This document shows positions 37,578 to 45,623 of a stretch of 64,000 bases of DNA, one piece after another (within the stretch, counting starts at the first letter, position 1; each line of letters opens with the position of its first letter). This DNA is from an uncultured Methanolobus sp. (lineage in GTDB: Archaea > Halobacteriota > Methanosarcinia > Methanosarcinales > Methanosarcinaceae): NCBI RefSeq assembly GCF_963665675.1, contig NZ_OY762426.1, positions 2,480,001-2,544,000 of the forward strand, given 5' to 3'. The notes beneath the pieces are model-generated. The model was not told the origin of the DNA and searched no databases. It saw only the letters and a program-made list of their open reading frames with translations. The position numbers and the translations under genes are program-made.

Positions 37578-37821
37578 GATTTACCTCCACGTTTACATTA
37601 TCCACAGACCCGTATCTGAAAATCTATGGTTATTTTAAATGTCTGTGCTGATAGTATATAGGCTTTAAGCTTCTGGTTTTTATTTGATTTATTTTACTAA
37701 ATTGATGGAATAAATGTCAAAACAGCGTTATATTAATAATAGACCCTATCATTATTCAGCGACATAAAACATAAGTTAAAATTAATCTAAAATCGATAGT
37801 AAATTTACCTGAGGTAAAAAC

Positions 37822-38964
37822 GTGTCTGATAATCTTTTTGATATTAAGGTAGGAGATTTCTATTTTAGAAATCCAATTGCACTTGCACCCATGGGTGGAA
37901 TAACTGACAGTACTTTTGCAAATGAGAAAGCAATAGATGCCGGGCTTGTGATCCTGGGAGGATACAATCTTGATTCTGCAACACAGAAAGCCGCTGCAGA
38001 AATGGTTTCCCGTGGAAGAAAGGAGTTTGAGTCTCATGAGCCTTTAAAGGTCATAGGGGATGAGCTCAAAGCTGTAAACGAAGGTCCGGTTGTCGGGATC
38101 AATGTGAGAAGTTCAAAGATAGACTCTCTCATAAAAGCAGCAGAGCTTGTGAGGGATGCAGGTGCTATACTCGAACTTGATGCACATTGCAGACAGCAGG
38201 AAATGATTGATATTGGTGTAGGACAGGCATTACTCAGTGATCTTCCAAAGCTCACTGAATGGATATCCAGGATCAAGGAAACAGGTGTAGTGCTCTCTGT
38301 TAAGGTACGTGCAAATGTTGTGGATGATATTGAACTTGTTAAAAAAATAGATGCGGCAGGTGCGGATATACTCCATCTTGATTCAATGAAAGAAGGTGCA
38401 GGAGCAGATCTGAAACTAATCAAAGAGGTACGCGATTCCACAAGAATGTTCCTCATTTGCAATAATTCTGTCACAGGTATTGATTCTGCAAAGGATATGT
38501 TCACAAGAGGAGCTGAGATGGTTTCTGTAGCTCGTGCTGTTCTGGAAGATCCGGGAATAATAGGTCAGCTTGTAAACAGGGTTTCAATACAGCAGGAAGA
38601 AATGGGCTGGTACAATGCACCTAAACATGTCTGCCGCGGAGAAGGTGATCTCAGGGGGCTTGCATTCTGTTGTCTGCCTGTAAAACCATGTCCGGTTCAT
38701 AACACTATTGCAAAACTCGGTTACTCTGCACAGGAATTTGCAGATATAAAGAACGAGTTTGCAAAAGGTACAATGCTTGAATATGGGGACAGCACATGTT
38801 TCGGAAGTCTTGTATGGTGTTGTAAGATATCAAAACCATGCTACCTGAGAGACGGGGTACTGGAAACCCTTGGTCTTTCCGACTCAGAATACATGCGTCT
38901 TAAAAAGGAACTTGCAGACTACATACTTGACCACGCTAAAAAGCCAGTCAACAGTCAGGCTTGA
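37822..38964 (+). CDS. Methanogenesis marker protein 9 with dihydroorotate dehydrogenase-like barrel
   Basis: 380 residues, starting at a GTG behind GAGGT. The first 260 residues are an FMN-type TIM barrel like dihydroorotate dehydrogenases and Dus proteins: FRNPIALAPMGGITDS, VVGINVRSSK, LSVKVRANVVD, GADILHLDSM and MVSVARAVLEDPG. The last 110 residues are the domain known only from methanogens as marker 9, with the cysteine pattern GLAFCCLPVKPCPV and CFGSLVWCCKISKPC, likely a metal or Fe-S site. Its role is unknown but tied to methanogenesis. It is followed at 49 bp by a CitG-like gene and the pterin cluster, suggesting a shared pathway. Confidence 0.88.
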   Translation: MSDNLFDIKVGDFYFRNPIALAPMGGITDSTFANEKAIDAGLVILGGYNLDSATQKAAAEMVSRGRKEFESHEPLKVIGDELKAVNEGPVVGINVRSSKIDSLIKAAELVRDAGAILELDAHCRQQEMIDIGVGQALLSDLPKLTEWISRIKETGVVLSVKVRANVVDDIELVKKIDAAGADILHLDSMKEGAGADLKLIKEVRDSTRMFLICNNSVTGIDSAKDMFTRGAEMVSVARAVLEDPGIIGQLVNRVSIQQEEMGWYNAPKHVCRGEGDLRGLAFCCLPVKPCPVHNTIAKLGYSAQEFADIKNEFAKGTMLEYGDSTCFGSLVWCCKISKPCYLRDGVLETLGLSDSEYMRLKKELADYILDHAKKPVNSQA

Positions 38965-39013
38965 GTGGGAATATCCAAATTACATCTGAAGTAGAATGTA
39001 TAAGAAGGTACAG

Positions 39014-39970
39014 ATGATCGATTCACTCTACACAATTGACAGGGGGACTTATCCGCTGCCAGCACACATTGCACGGTGCGCACAGCTTGCTATGTGCCTT
39101 GAGGTGTCCTCTTCCCCAAAACCCGGGAATATTGACAGGTTCAGTGATTATGAGGAAACACGGTACGAGCATTTTCTTGCATCTGCAAGTGCTGTCTATC
39201 CTGTTATTGAGGAAGCAGTTTCCTGTGGAACTGGTGTAGGGCGACTTATCAAAAGCGCAGTTGATGAAAGCATGCGCTGGCAGAAAGGTGGCAATACTCA
39301 CTTCGGTGCTTTTCTGCTACTGATACCTTTTGCGATGGCTGCCGGAGAAATGTTTGAGGAAGATGAAACATTTACTATCCAGCAACTGACGGAATCTGCA
39401 TACAGAATAGTCAAAAATACCACAATTCAGGATTCAGTGGATTTCTACAGTTGTTTTGATGATGCAGGTGTTAAGGTTAATTCCGTGGATGAGTTCGATC
39501 TTAAGGATAGCAGTGCTATTGATGAACTTCATGAAAAAGACATGAGCCTTTACAAACTCATGGATATTGCCAGGGGTTATGATATTATAGCCAATGAATG
39601 GGTCACAGGTTTTAAGAGATGTGCCCGCTGTGCTGAACTAATAATTGACGGCATGAACGGCCTGGAATCACCAGGGTTACAGGCTGACATTAATAATGTA
39701 ACTGTTTATGCTTTTCTGAAGATACTTTCTGAGAACGAAGACACTTTTATAAGTACCAAATATGATTCTGAAACGGCTTATCACGTATCCTGCAAGGCAA
39801 AAGGGATACTTGAGGAAATGTATAAGATTGGTGACAACTTTAATAGTATATTACCATTGATCGAGAAACTTGACCAGGAGCTTCTTCAAAAGAAGATCAA
39901 TCCTGGTTCCACAGCAGACATAACCATTGCGGGTCTGTTTATCTCGTTACTTGCCGGAGTCCGGTTTTAA
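39014..39970 (+). CDS. CitG-like (triphosphoribosyl-dephospho-CoA synthase family) protein
   Basis: 318 residues from the ATG at 39014, preceded by GAAGGT; an in-frame ATG at 38996 is the alternative. Conserved family motifs are SSSPKPGNIDRFSDYEE near the start and GGNTHFGAFLLLIPF, which form the ATP-binding site of CitG/MdcB. Archaea of this type have no citrate lyase to serve. Relatives in methanogens and in methylotrophic bacteria occur in gene sets for tetrahydromethanopterin synthesis, so a ribosyl or phosphoribosyl transfer step in that cofactor is plausible (established context, inferred activity). It overlaps the following DUF447 gene by one base. Confidence 0.82.
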   Translation: MIDSLYTIDRGTYPLPAHIARCAQLAMCLEVSSSPKPGNIDRFSDYEETRYEHFLASASAVYPVIEEAVSCGTGVGRLIKSAVDESMRWQKGGNTHFGAFLLLIPFAMAAGEMFEEDETFTIQQLTESAYRIVKNTTIQDSVDFYSCFDDAGVKVNSVDEFDLKDSSAIDELHEKDMSLYKLMDIARGYDIIANEWVTGFKRCARCAELIIDGMNGLESPGLQADINNVTVYAFLKILSENEDTFISTKYDSETAYHVSCKAKGILEEMYKIGDNFNSILPLIEKLDQELLQKKINPGSTADITIAGLFISLLAGVRF

Positions 39971-40557
39971 TGCGCATCAAATTAGATCTTGAGGATTACG
40001 GGATATACGAAGGTATTTCGGAAACCATTGTTACAACAAACAGAGGATGGTCTATGAATGCTGCACCAATGGGAATTATCCGCAGAAGCGACAAGCTTTT
40101 CGTTCGTCTTTTCAAAGGTTCCACAACCTATGATAATGTATTGTCAGAAAAGGTTCTTGTTGCAAATACCACATGGGATGCCATCACTTTTGTAAATTCT
40201 ACTTTTTCCGACCTGGATGATTCAGATTTTGAATCTCTCAATATTAATGGGAGAACCATTGTACCTCTCAAGGATGCACAGTGCTGGGTAGCTTTTGAAT
40301 GCATCAATACCAAACTCACATCTGATGCCCTTGTTTCTGAACTTATTCCTTTGGGAACACATGTCAACAAATGTTTGATAAGGGCTCCCAACCGAGGCTT
40401 TTTTGCTGTCATTGAAGCATGCATCCATGCCACCAGATACCAGCTTACAGGGGAGAATAAATACCTTAAGCTCATCAAAGTTTATGGGGATATTGTGGAC
40501 AAATGCGGTGGCAAAAATGAAAAGGAAGCCATGAAATTGCTCTATGGTTATCTGTGA
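39970..40557 (+). CDS. DUF447 family flavin-reductase-like protein
   Basis: 195 residues. The N-terminal part, GISETIVTTNRGWSMNAAPMGI followed by LFVRLFKGSTTYDNVL, is the split-barrel fold that in related proteins binds FMN. A C-terminal helical region ends in GGKNEKEAMKLLYGYL. This is the DUF447 family (COG2457), found in methanogens and in bacteria with tetrahydromethanopterin-linked C1 metabolism. A role in the synthesis of that cofactor is likely, but the reaction is not known to me. It overlaps the CitG-like gene by one base, and dmrX follows 53 bp later, which indicates an operon. Confidence 0.82.
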   Translation: MRIKLDLEDYGIYEGISETIVTTNRGWSMNAAPMGIIRRSDKLFVRLFKGSTTYDNVLSEKVLVANTTWDAITFVNSTFSDLDDSDFESLNINGRTIVPLKDAQCWVAFECINTKLTSDALVSELIPLGTHVNKCLIRAPNRGFFAVIEACIHATRYQLTGENKYLKLIKVYGDIVDKCGGKNEKEAMKLLYGYL

Positions 40558-40610
40558 CTTCCTGCTGCGAGATATCAAAGTATATAATAGAGAAAGACTA
40601 TTTTCTCCAT

Positions 40611-41315
40611 ATGACAAAAACGATAGCATGGGGGATTACCGGTGCCGGTCATTTCCTTACCTCAAGTTTTGACATATTCAGGCAGATGAAAAGTGAATAT
40701 GATATCAGAGTGAACACTTTCCTTTCCAGCGCTGCTGAGGAAGTTGTGAGGATGTATGGAATTGAGCAGGAACTGGAAAAGATATCCTGCGGGGAATATC
40801 TTGAGGAGATTTTCCTTGAAACACAGCAGGGTAAGAGCTGGCCTAAAACCGGACGTTTTCTGCTTGACAAATATGATGCGCTTGTGGTCACACCAGCTAC
40901 ATCCAATACAGTTTCCAAGATAGCACATGGAACTGCAGATTCACTTGTGAGCAACGCAGTTGCCCAGGCTGTAAAAGGTGGTGTGCCTGTTTATGTTGTT
41001 CCCGTTGATATTGCAGGCGTAGTGATATCAGAGCTGCCTTATGGAATTGCCAGGGAAAAATGCCAGAAATGTGATCCATGTCCTCCCGGGGATACTTGTC
41101 CACACGGTGCGATAAGCGATCAGATCGATCTGCTAAAATGCAGCGGGTGTGGTATATGCAAGGACCTCTGCAATTTCAATGCTATAAAAGGTGGTCCTGT
41201 GGAACTTAAAGTGCGGGATATAGATGCCAGGAATGTGGAAGTTGTAAGGGAACTGGAAGGCATCACCATATTGGAAAAACCGGAAGATATACCTTCAATT
41301 ATGGATGAAATTTGA
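40611..41315 (+). CDS. dmrX: Dihydromethanopterin reductase DmrX-type flavoprotein
   Basis: 234 residues from the ATG at 40611, matching the family start TIAWGITGAGHF. A GTG overlapping the previous stop is possible but would add 19 unlike residues. The first 165 residues form an FMN-binding flavoprotein fold (SSAAEEV, VVTPATSNTVSKIAHGTADSLVSNA). They are followed by two ferredoxin motifs, CQKCDPCPPGDTCP and CSGCGICKDLC. This matches archaeal flavoprotein AfpA/DmrX, which reduces dihydromethanopterin to tetrahydromethanopterin with low-potential electrons, the last step of the C1 carrier's synthesis. It is the last gene of the four-gene plus-strand cluster. Confidence 0.88.
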   Translation: MTKTIAWGITGAGHFLTSSFDIFRQMKSEYDIRVNTFLSSAAEEVVRMYGIEQELEKISCGEYLEEIFLETQQGKSWPKTGRFLLDKYDALVVTPATSNTVSKIAHGTADSLVSNAVAQAVKGGVPVYVVPVDIAGVVISELPYGIAREKCQKCDPCPPGDTCPHGAISDQIDLLKCSGCGICKDLCNFNAIKGGPVELKVRDIDARNVEVVRELEGITILEKPEDIPSIMDEI

Positions 41316-41354
41316 ATAAAAAAGTAGGTACTAATTATTGGGCCATGTTCGTTT

Positions 41355-42026
41355 TTATCTCATTCCAAGCCGTCTGCTAAGCTTGTTAATATGCCCTATG
41401 AACATTTGTTTAACTACAAATGAAACAGGTGTTTTTCCACCACCAGGGCTTGTCTTTCCTGTCCTGATAGCATCCAGTACATCCTCGACGCTTGTAGCGC
41501 TAGTGTCAATTTCAGTATATGACCGACCTACCATTTCCGCTTCATGCGCATCACTTCCACCAGTCATAGGAAATCCAAGTTCCATTGCGGCTTTTCTGGC
41601 TTTGTTATTGGGACCATCGGTTACACATCTTGAATTCAGGACTTCGATTGCATCTGCATCCAGTCCTTCAATGTAACCTATTCCGTGTGATGTCATTTTG
41701 AAAGGATGTGGAATAATAACGACTGCATTTTGCTCACGTGCTTTTTTGATAGTCTCTTCCGGGCTTAGTCCAGGTTCGATCGGTTCGTGGATGCCAAGTG
41801 CAAGAATGTGGCCTTTTGAAGAACTTACTTCTACGCCCGGAATTACAATTAGTTTGGAGCCAAGTTCCTTTGCCCTTTTTGCACAGGCAAATCCTCCTTC
41901 TATACGGTCGTGGTCACATATTGCAAAACCATCCAGTCGGTTGGATGCGGCATGTTTAAGAATATCATCCAGACTGGCGTTGCTGTCTTTAGAATAACAG
42001 GAATGAACGTGAAGATCGAACTTCAT
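41355..42026 (-). CDS. PHP-domain metal-dependent phosphoesterase
   Basis: 223 residues. All PHP motifs are present: DLHVHSCYSKDS (motif 1), AICDHDRIEGG (motif 2), VIPGVEVSS, VVIIPHPFKMTSHG (motif 3) and MTGGSDAHEAEMVG (motif 4). The His and Asp residues bind two or three metal ions. Small PHP proteins of this kind hydrolyse phosphate esters such as nucleoside or oligonucleotide phosphates; the substrate here is unknown. It converges with dmrX. The 258-bp region upstream contains the G-rich stem-loop at 42129-42205 and may be its leader. Confidence 0.88.
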   Translation of the reverse strand: MKFDLHVHSCYSKDSNASLDDILKHAASNRLDGFAICDHDRIEGGFACAKRAKELGSKLIVIPGVEVSSSKGHILALGIHEPIEPGLSPEETIKKAREQNAVVIIPHPFKMTSHGIGYIEGLDADAIEVLNSRCVTDGPNNKARKAAMELGFPMTGGSDAHEAEMVGRSYTEIDTSATSVEDVLDAIRTGKTSPGGGKTPVSFVVKQMFIGHINKLSRRLGMR

Positions 42027-42128
42027 GTACTCATCTTGTCCCTACAGGTTTATAAAGATATTTTAAATTCAATGTTTGAAAAGCAGATAATACAAGATAA
42101 GATTATGAGTTAAGTAATAGAAAATACT

Positions 42129-42205
42129 GCGAACGGGGTTATAATTTTGGTGGTTGGGTGGTTGGATAGGATTGGTGGTACATTAGAGTATCATTTCCCG
42201 TTCGC
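42129..42205 (+). ncRNA. Stem-closed G-rich element, possible structured RNA or G-quadruplex
   Basis: A perfect 9-bp stem, GCGAACGGG (42129-42137) with CCCGTTCGC (42197-42205), encloses a 59-nt interior. The interior contains GGTGGTTGGGTGGTTGG and a later ATAGGATTGGTGG, enough G tracts for a two-layer G-quadruplex on the plus strand. On the minus strand the same sequence would be C-rich. It lies in the gap between PHP (start 42026) and HflX (stop 42285), AT-rich otherwise. It resembles a tRNA in size only; there is no T-loop or anticodon arm. Whether it is transcribed is unknown. Confidence 0.45.
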
Positions 42206-42284
42206 ATATATACTAACTACCTAATCGCATATATATATAACGCTGTAAATAAAAGGTTTTTAAATCTTACAGCTGTATATACAC

Positions 42285-43532
42285 TTATGATAGTCTACTC
42301 ACTAGAGATATGGCTTTATTTATAACTTTATCCCTTGCTTCAAAATCAATTGAAATCATATCAGTGTAATTAATATTGTGAACTACTCCTTCATCATATA
42401 TCCATGCCACAATTGACATTCCTTCTTCTGACAATGGAAGTGTAAGGTTGATCCTTTTCCATTCAGGTAATAGGTTTCGTATCTGTGTCTTAAGTTTTTC
42501 AAATCCAAATCCTGTTTTCGCAGATACAGCAACTGAATTCGGTGCAAGATACTCAAGATCTGTGATCTTTTCCTGTAGTTCTTCATCTGTTATAAGATCG
42601 ATTTTGTTAAAAACAGTTACAATAACCACTTCCTGCAACTGGTCCCACATTGTTTCATGACATACAAGCAGCTTTTTGCGTATGATCTCAATCGGTTCAG
42701 ATGAATCCACTACCAGGAGAACAACATCCGCAAGGAATATCTCATCAAGTGTTGACCTGAAAGCATCAACCATCCAGTGAGGGAGGTCCTCTATAAAACC
42801 AACAGTATCAGTAACAAGGATATCTCGGCCCTCTACTTCCAGTGATCTGGTTGTGGGCAGCAGTGTGGTGAATAACATATCCTTTGACTCAACATCCTCA
42901 TCCACAAGGGCATTGAAAAGAGTGCTTTTTCCTGCATTGGTATAACCTGCAAATGCTGCAAGTGAGAAGCCTTTTGAATGCCTGTGTGCCCGTAAGGATT
43001 CATTATCCTTTTGTATTGTCTCAAGCTCATTTCTGATGCGTGCCATGCGATTCTTGATGTCCTGGGCATATGAGTCCTCATAACCACCAAGTCCCATAAA
43101 TCCTGGTCTTTCATCTTTTTTCAGTATGGATATTACTGCTCTTGCACGTGGGAGTTCGTATTCCAGTCTTGCAAGTTCAACCTGTAATTTAGAACGGTGT
43201 GTGGTAGCTCTGGTTGCGAATATCTCCAGAATCAGCTGGAATTTATCAATGGTTTCACAGCGGCATGTTTCAGAAATATTATAGATCTGCATGGTGCTGA
43301 GAGGATTGTGGAATATTACCTTATCAGGTTTCAGTTCTGAAACCATCTGCGCCAGTTCTTCAACTTTGCCTCTTCCCATGTGGTATCTGCGGTCCGGATA
43401 GCGTGTCTGGGTCAGCTCGGAGATTATCTCATAACCTGCAGCTCCGGCAAGTTCCCTGAGTTCATTCATCTGAAGCTCATTCCTGTCATCTTCAGACCTT
43501 GGGTCATTTCTCTTAACTAAAATTGCACGCAT
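42285..43532 (-). CDS. hflX: GTPase HflX
   Basis: 415 residues. An HflX N-terminal domain contains YPDRRYHMGRGKVEELA, the conserved tyrosine-glycine segment near FHNPLSTMQ, and a coiled helix region with RATTHRSKLQVELARLEYELPR. The GTPase domain has G1 GYTNAGKST, G3 DTVGFIEDLPH, G4 FNKID and G5-like SAKTGFG. HflX binds ribosomes and in bacteria splits stalled or heat-damaged 70S particles; the archaeal protein is thought to act on the ribosome as well. It lies 25 bp downstream of the DUF2209 gene on the same strand. A 9-bp-stem G-rich element lies beyond its 3' end. Confidence 0.95.
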   Translation of the reverse strand: MRAILVKRNDPRSEDDRNELQMNELRELAGAAGYEIISELTQTRYPDRRYHMGRGKVEELAQMVSELKPDKVIFHNPLSTMQIYNISETCRCETIDKFQLILEIFATRATTHRSKLQVELARLEYELPRARAVISILKKDERPGFMGLGGYEDSYAQDIKNRMARIRNELETIQKDNESLRAHRHSKGFSLAAFAGYTNAGKSTLFNALVDEDVESKDMLFTTLLPTTRSLEVEGRDILVTDTVGFIEDLPHWMVDAFRSTLDEIFLADVVLLVVDSSEPIEIIRKKLLVCHETMWDQLQEVVIVTVFNKIDLITDEELQEKITDLEYLAPNSVAVSAKTGFGFEKLKTQIRNLLPEWKRINLTLPLSEEGMSIVAWIYDEGVVHNINYTDMISIDFEARDKVINKAISLVSRLS

Positions 43533-43557
43533 TGTGTGAATTCCTGATTTTCCGGTC

Positions 43558-43950
43558 TCACTGGATATCCAGCTCTTTTAAAAGAAGTTTTCTTGAACTG
43601 AGTGAAACATGGTGGGCAATTTCAATACATCTTCTTTCGCTCAGAGATTCCTGATATTTGAGATCATGGGAGAACATGCTATCAATTAACCATTGGGGTT
43701 TGTTGTAGAAATCACCTGCTTCTGTAACAATTGTGCCGTCAAATTTCAATTCTGAAACTGTATTTTCCACAATTTTGACGACATCCTGTACATCAGGTGC
43801 AGAATTGTCCCTGAAAGACCTGATAGCTATCTGGTTGACTTTCTCTACGTGATCTGCAGTGACAGAAGCAGCAACTGCTGCGCATACCATTAGGTATCCC
43901 TCACTTGTCTTGTGTCTTCCGGAAATATCAACTGCGATAATGTCGAACAT
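43558..43950 (-). CDS. DUF2209-like archaeal protein
   Basis: 130 residues. The start FDIIAVDISGRHKTSEGYLMVCAAVA resembles the first strands of an RNase H-like fold, with an acidic residue in the first strand (AVDISG) and others later (TIVTEAGDFY). The family, as far as I recognise it, is DUF2209, conserved in methanogens and without a known function. It sits between endA and hflX, 25 bp upstream of hflX and 60 bp downstream of endA, so the three probably share a transcript concerned with RNA or ribosomes. The activity is not established. Confidence 0.68.
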   Translation of the reverse strand: MFDIIAVDISGRHKTSEGYLMVCAAVAASVTADHVEKVNQIAIRSFRDNSAPDVQDVVKIVENTVSELKFDGTIVTEAGDFYNKPQWLIDSMFSHDLKYQESLSERRCIEIAHHVSLSSRKLLLKELDIQ

Positions 43951-44010
43951 CTGCTAAAGCAAGGTAGGGTATCTTATATAAGTCTGAGCAGTTTTGGAGT
44001 TAACTCTCAA

Positions 44011-45099
44011 TCACATCTTTATTCTGCCAATATCGATGTACTCGGTGGTACCGGTAAATTCGACTGCATAGAGCATTTGTTTCCTTACGCTGTTTGCAAG
44101 CCTGATTGCCCTTGACATTACAGGGAGTAAGAATTCATGCTCATGAGCAATTGCATGAACAAGATAGCTTGAATGAGGTAACTTTTTGAGTGTTTGTATC
44201 TCACTGTAAACCCTGAAATGAGTACCGAATTTAAATCCTGTCTTGGGAATAAATCCTCTGCTTCGAAGGTCTACATAAGTCGAGTACTTGAGTAAGAAAT
44301 CCGGGTCAATTGAAGCTGCAATTTTAGAAAACTCAGAGATATCAGGAATGATCTTGTTGTTGCTGTCTTTGATCTCTATGATTCCCTTGTCAAGTAAATA
44401 TGCAGATTCTACAAGAGAAAGCTGAAGGCGCTGATTATCAAGCGGTTTACCGTAAAAGCCGTTCTCGTAAAGAAGTTTTGATGTTTCTTCATCCCACACA
44501 AGAACACGGTCTTCAAGCATGGTAACAGGTGCAGGCTGATCTAAAGGTAAAATTTGTTTCATCTCGCCTTTAATGTCCAGTCTTTTTACTTCGTAATATG
44601 TGATGTCACTTTCTTCATCAACGATGGCAAGCACCATTTGTTTGCGAACGTTAAGTGCGGCATTATACTGGGTGAGGAGGTCTTTCAGCAGCATTGGTAC
44701 ACGTTCTGACCTGACGTAAACGAACATCTTTGCCTGTGTCTTACCAGGATGACCCCCTCTCGGATATACTCTGAAGTCAGTTACACTAGGCTGGACATAA
44801 TAGCCTCTTTCACGGAGGTCTTTGTAAACAATGTATTTCAGCTCAAAGAATTTCTGTCTGATTGACGCTTCTGTAAAAAACTCTTCAAACCTAAGGTTTC
44901 TTTCATCCAGACTAATTTCAAGCTTGTTCTTGTAAAGCAGATATGCAGCTTCAACAAGGGTAAGCTCAAGAACATCGCCTTTTGGACGACCATAATATCC
45001 GGTATTATAGAGCTCGTTTATGGCCTGCTTTCCGGACTTTACCTTTTCTTTGACTAGTTTTCCGTACAAAAAATTCACCTGGAATAAATAAGAATGCAT
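44011..45099 (-). CDS. endA: tRNA-splicing endonuclease, two-repeat (alpha2) type
   Basis: 362 residues made of two endonuclease repeats. The C-terminal repeat is catalytic: Tyr in FGTHFRVY, His in LPHSSYLVH and Lys in SVRKQML give the Y-H-K triad. In the N-terminal repeat the FRVY and VRKQ segments remain, but the His segment is replaced by GKTQAKMFVYV, so it is structural. This is the organisation of the homodimeric archaeal enzyme, as in Archaeoglobus. It cuts bulge-helix-bulge structures in pre-tRNA and pre-rRNA. It is the first gene of an endA-DUF2209-hflX cluster and is divergent from the VOC protein gene; the short space between holds a TATATATTTA box. Confidence 0.93.
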   Translation of the reverse strand: MHSYLFQVNFLYGKLVKEKVKSGKQAINELYNTGYYGRPKGDVLELTLVEAAYLLYKNKLEISLDERNLRFEEFFTEASIRQKFFELKYIVYKDLRERGYYVQPSVTDFRVYPRGGHPGKTQAKMFVYVRSERVPMLLKDLLTQYNAALNVRKQMVLAIVDEESDITYYEVKRLDIKGEMKQILPLDQPAPVTMLEDRVLVWDEETSKLLYENGFYGKPLDNQRLQLSLVESAYLLDKGIIEIKDSNNKIIPDISEFSKIAASIDPDFLLKYSTYVDLRSRGFIPKTGFKFGTHFRVYSEIQTLKKLPHSSYLVHAIAHEHEFLLPVMSRAIRLANSVRKQMLYAVEFTGTTEYIDIGRIKM

Positions 45100-45180
45100 T
45101 TATGAATGTATAGGGATTCAAATATTGTACTATATATTTAACCGTGATGGACTGAAATTAATAAATGATACAAAGGAAGG

Positions 45181-45585
45181 ATGACCATTAAGAGATTTGA
45201 TATAGAGCACATAGGTCTCATTGTGGAGAATCCGCTTGAAATGGCAAAGTGGTATCATGATGTGCTGGGTTTCAATATTAAGTTCAAGGCAAAAGACGAT
45301 GAAAAATCAGTTGCTTTTGTCACGGATTCAAGTGATAAAGTTATGCTGGAACTGGCCCGGGTTCCCAATGTCAAAGCACTAACTACACGAACGGATCATC
45401 ATCTGCAGTTACATATTGCTGTTAAAAGTGATGATATGGATCAGGATATTGAATATCTTGTAGACAATGGAGCAATTCTCATCGAAAAATGTCCACTCAG
45501 CAGACCCGGTGATTTTCTTGTGGTCCTGTATGATCCATGGGGAAATTGCATTCAGCTTGTCCAAAGAGGAAATGACATAAAATAA
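45181..45585 (+). CDS. VOC (glyoxalase-like) family protein
   Basis: 134 residues with the two-module VOC fold. The first half starts RFDIEHIGLIVENPLEMAKWYHDVLGF, in which the His is a possible metal ligand. The second half contains HHLQLHIAVKSDDMDQDIEYLV and ends DPWGNCIQLVQR, where the usual Glu ligand is replaced by Gln. Metal binding may therefore differ from glyoxalase I. An AAGGAAGG ribosome binding site directly precedes the ATG. The substrate is unknown. It is not closely similar to the VOC protein at 36644 beyond the fold. It converges with the large surface-protein gene. Confidence 0.82.
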   Translation: MTIKRFDIEHIGLIVENPLEMAKWYHDVLGFNIKFKAKDDEKSVAFVTDSSDKVMLELARVPNVKALTTRTDHHLQLHIAVKSDDMDQDIEYLVDNGAILIEKCPLSRPGDFLVVLYDPWGNCIQLVQRGNDIK

Positions 45586-45623
45586 GTTCAAAAAAGAAAT
45601 CAGGAGAACAAGCTGAGTATTTC

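Noticed and set aside
38996..39970. Citrate lyase accessory gene citG
   Set aside because: No citrate lyase genes are present; linkage to DUF447 and dmrX points to pterin cofactor synthesis.
42129..42205. A tRNA gene (right size, perfect acceptor-like stem)
   Set aside because: Neither strand has a T-loop, an anticodon stem or a D-arm pattern; reported as a stem-closed G-rich element.
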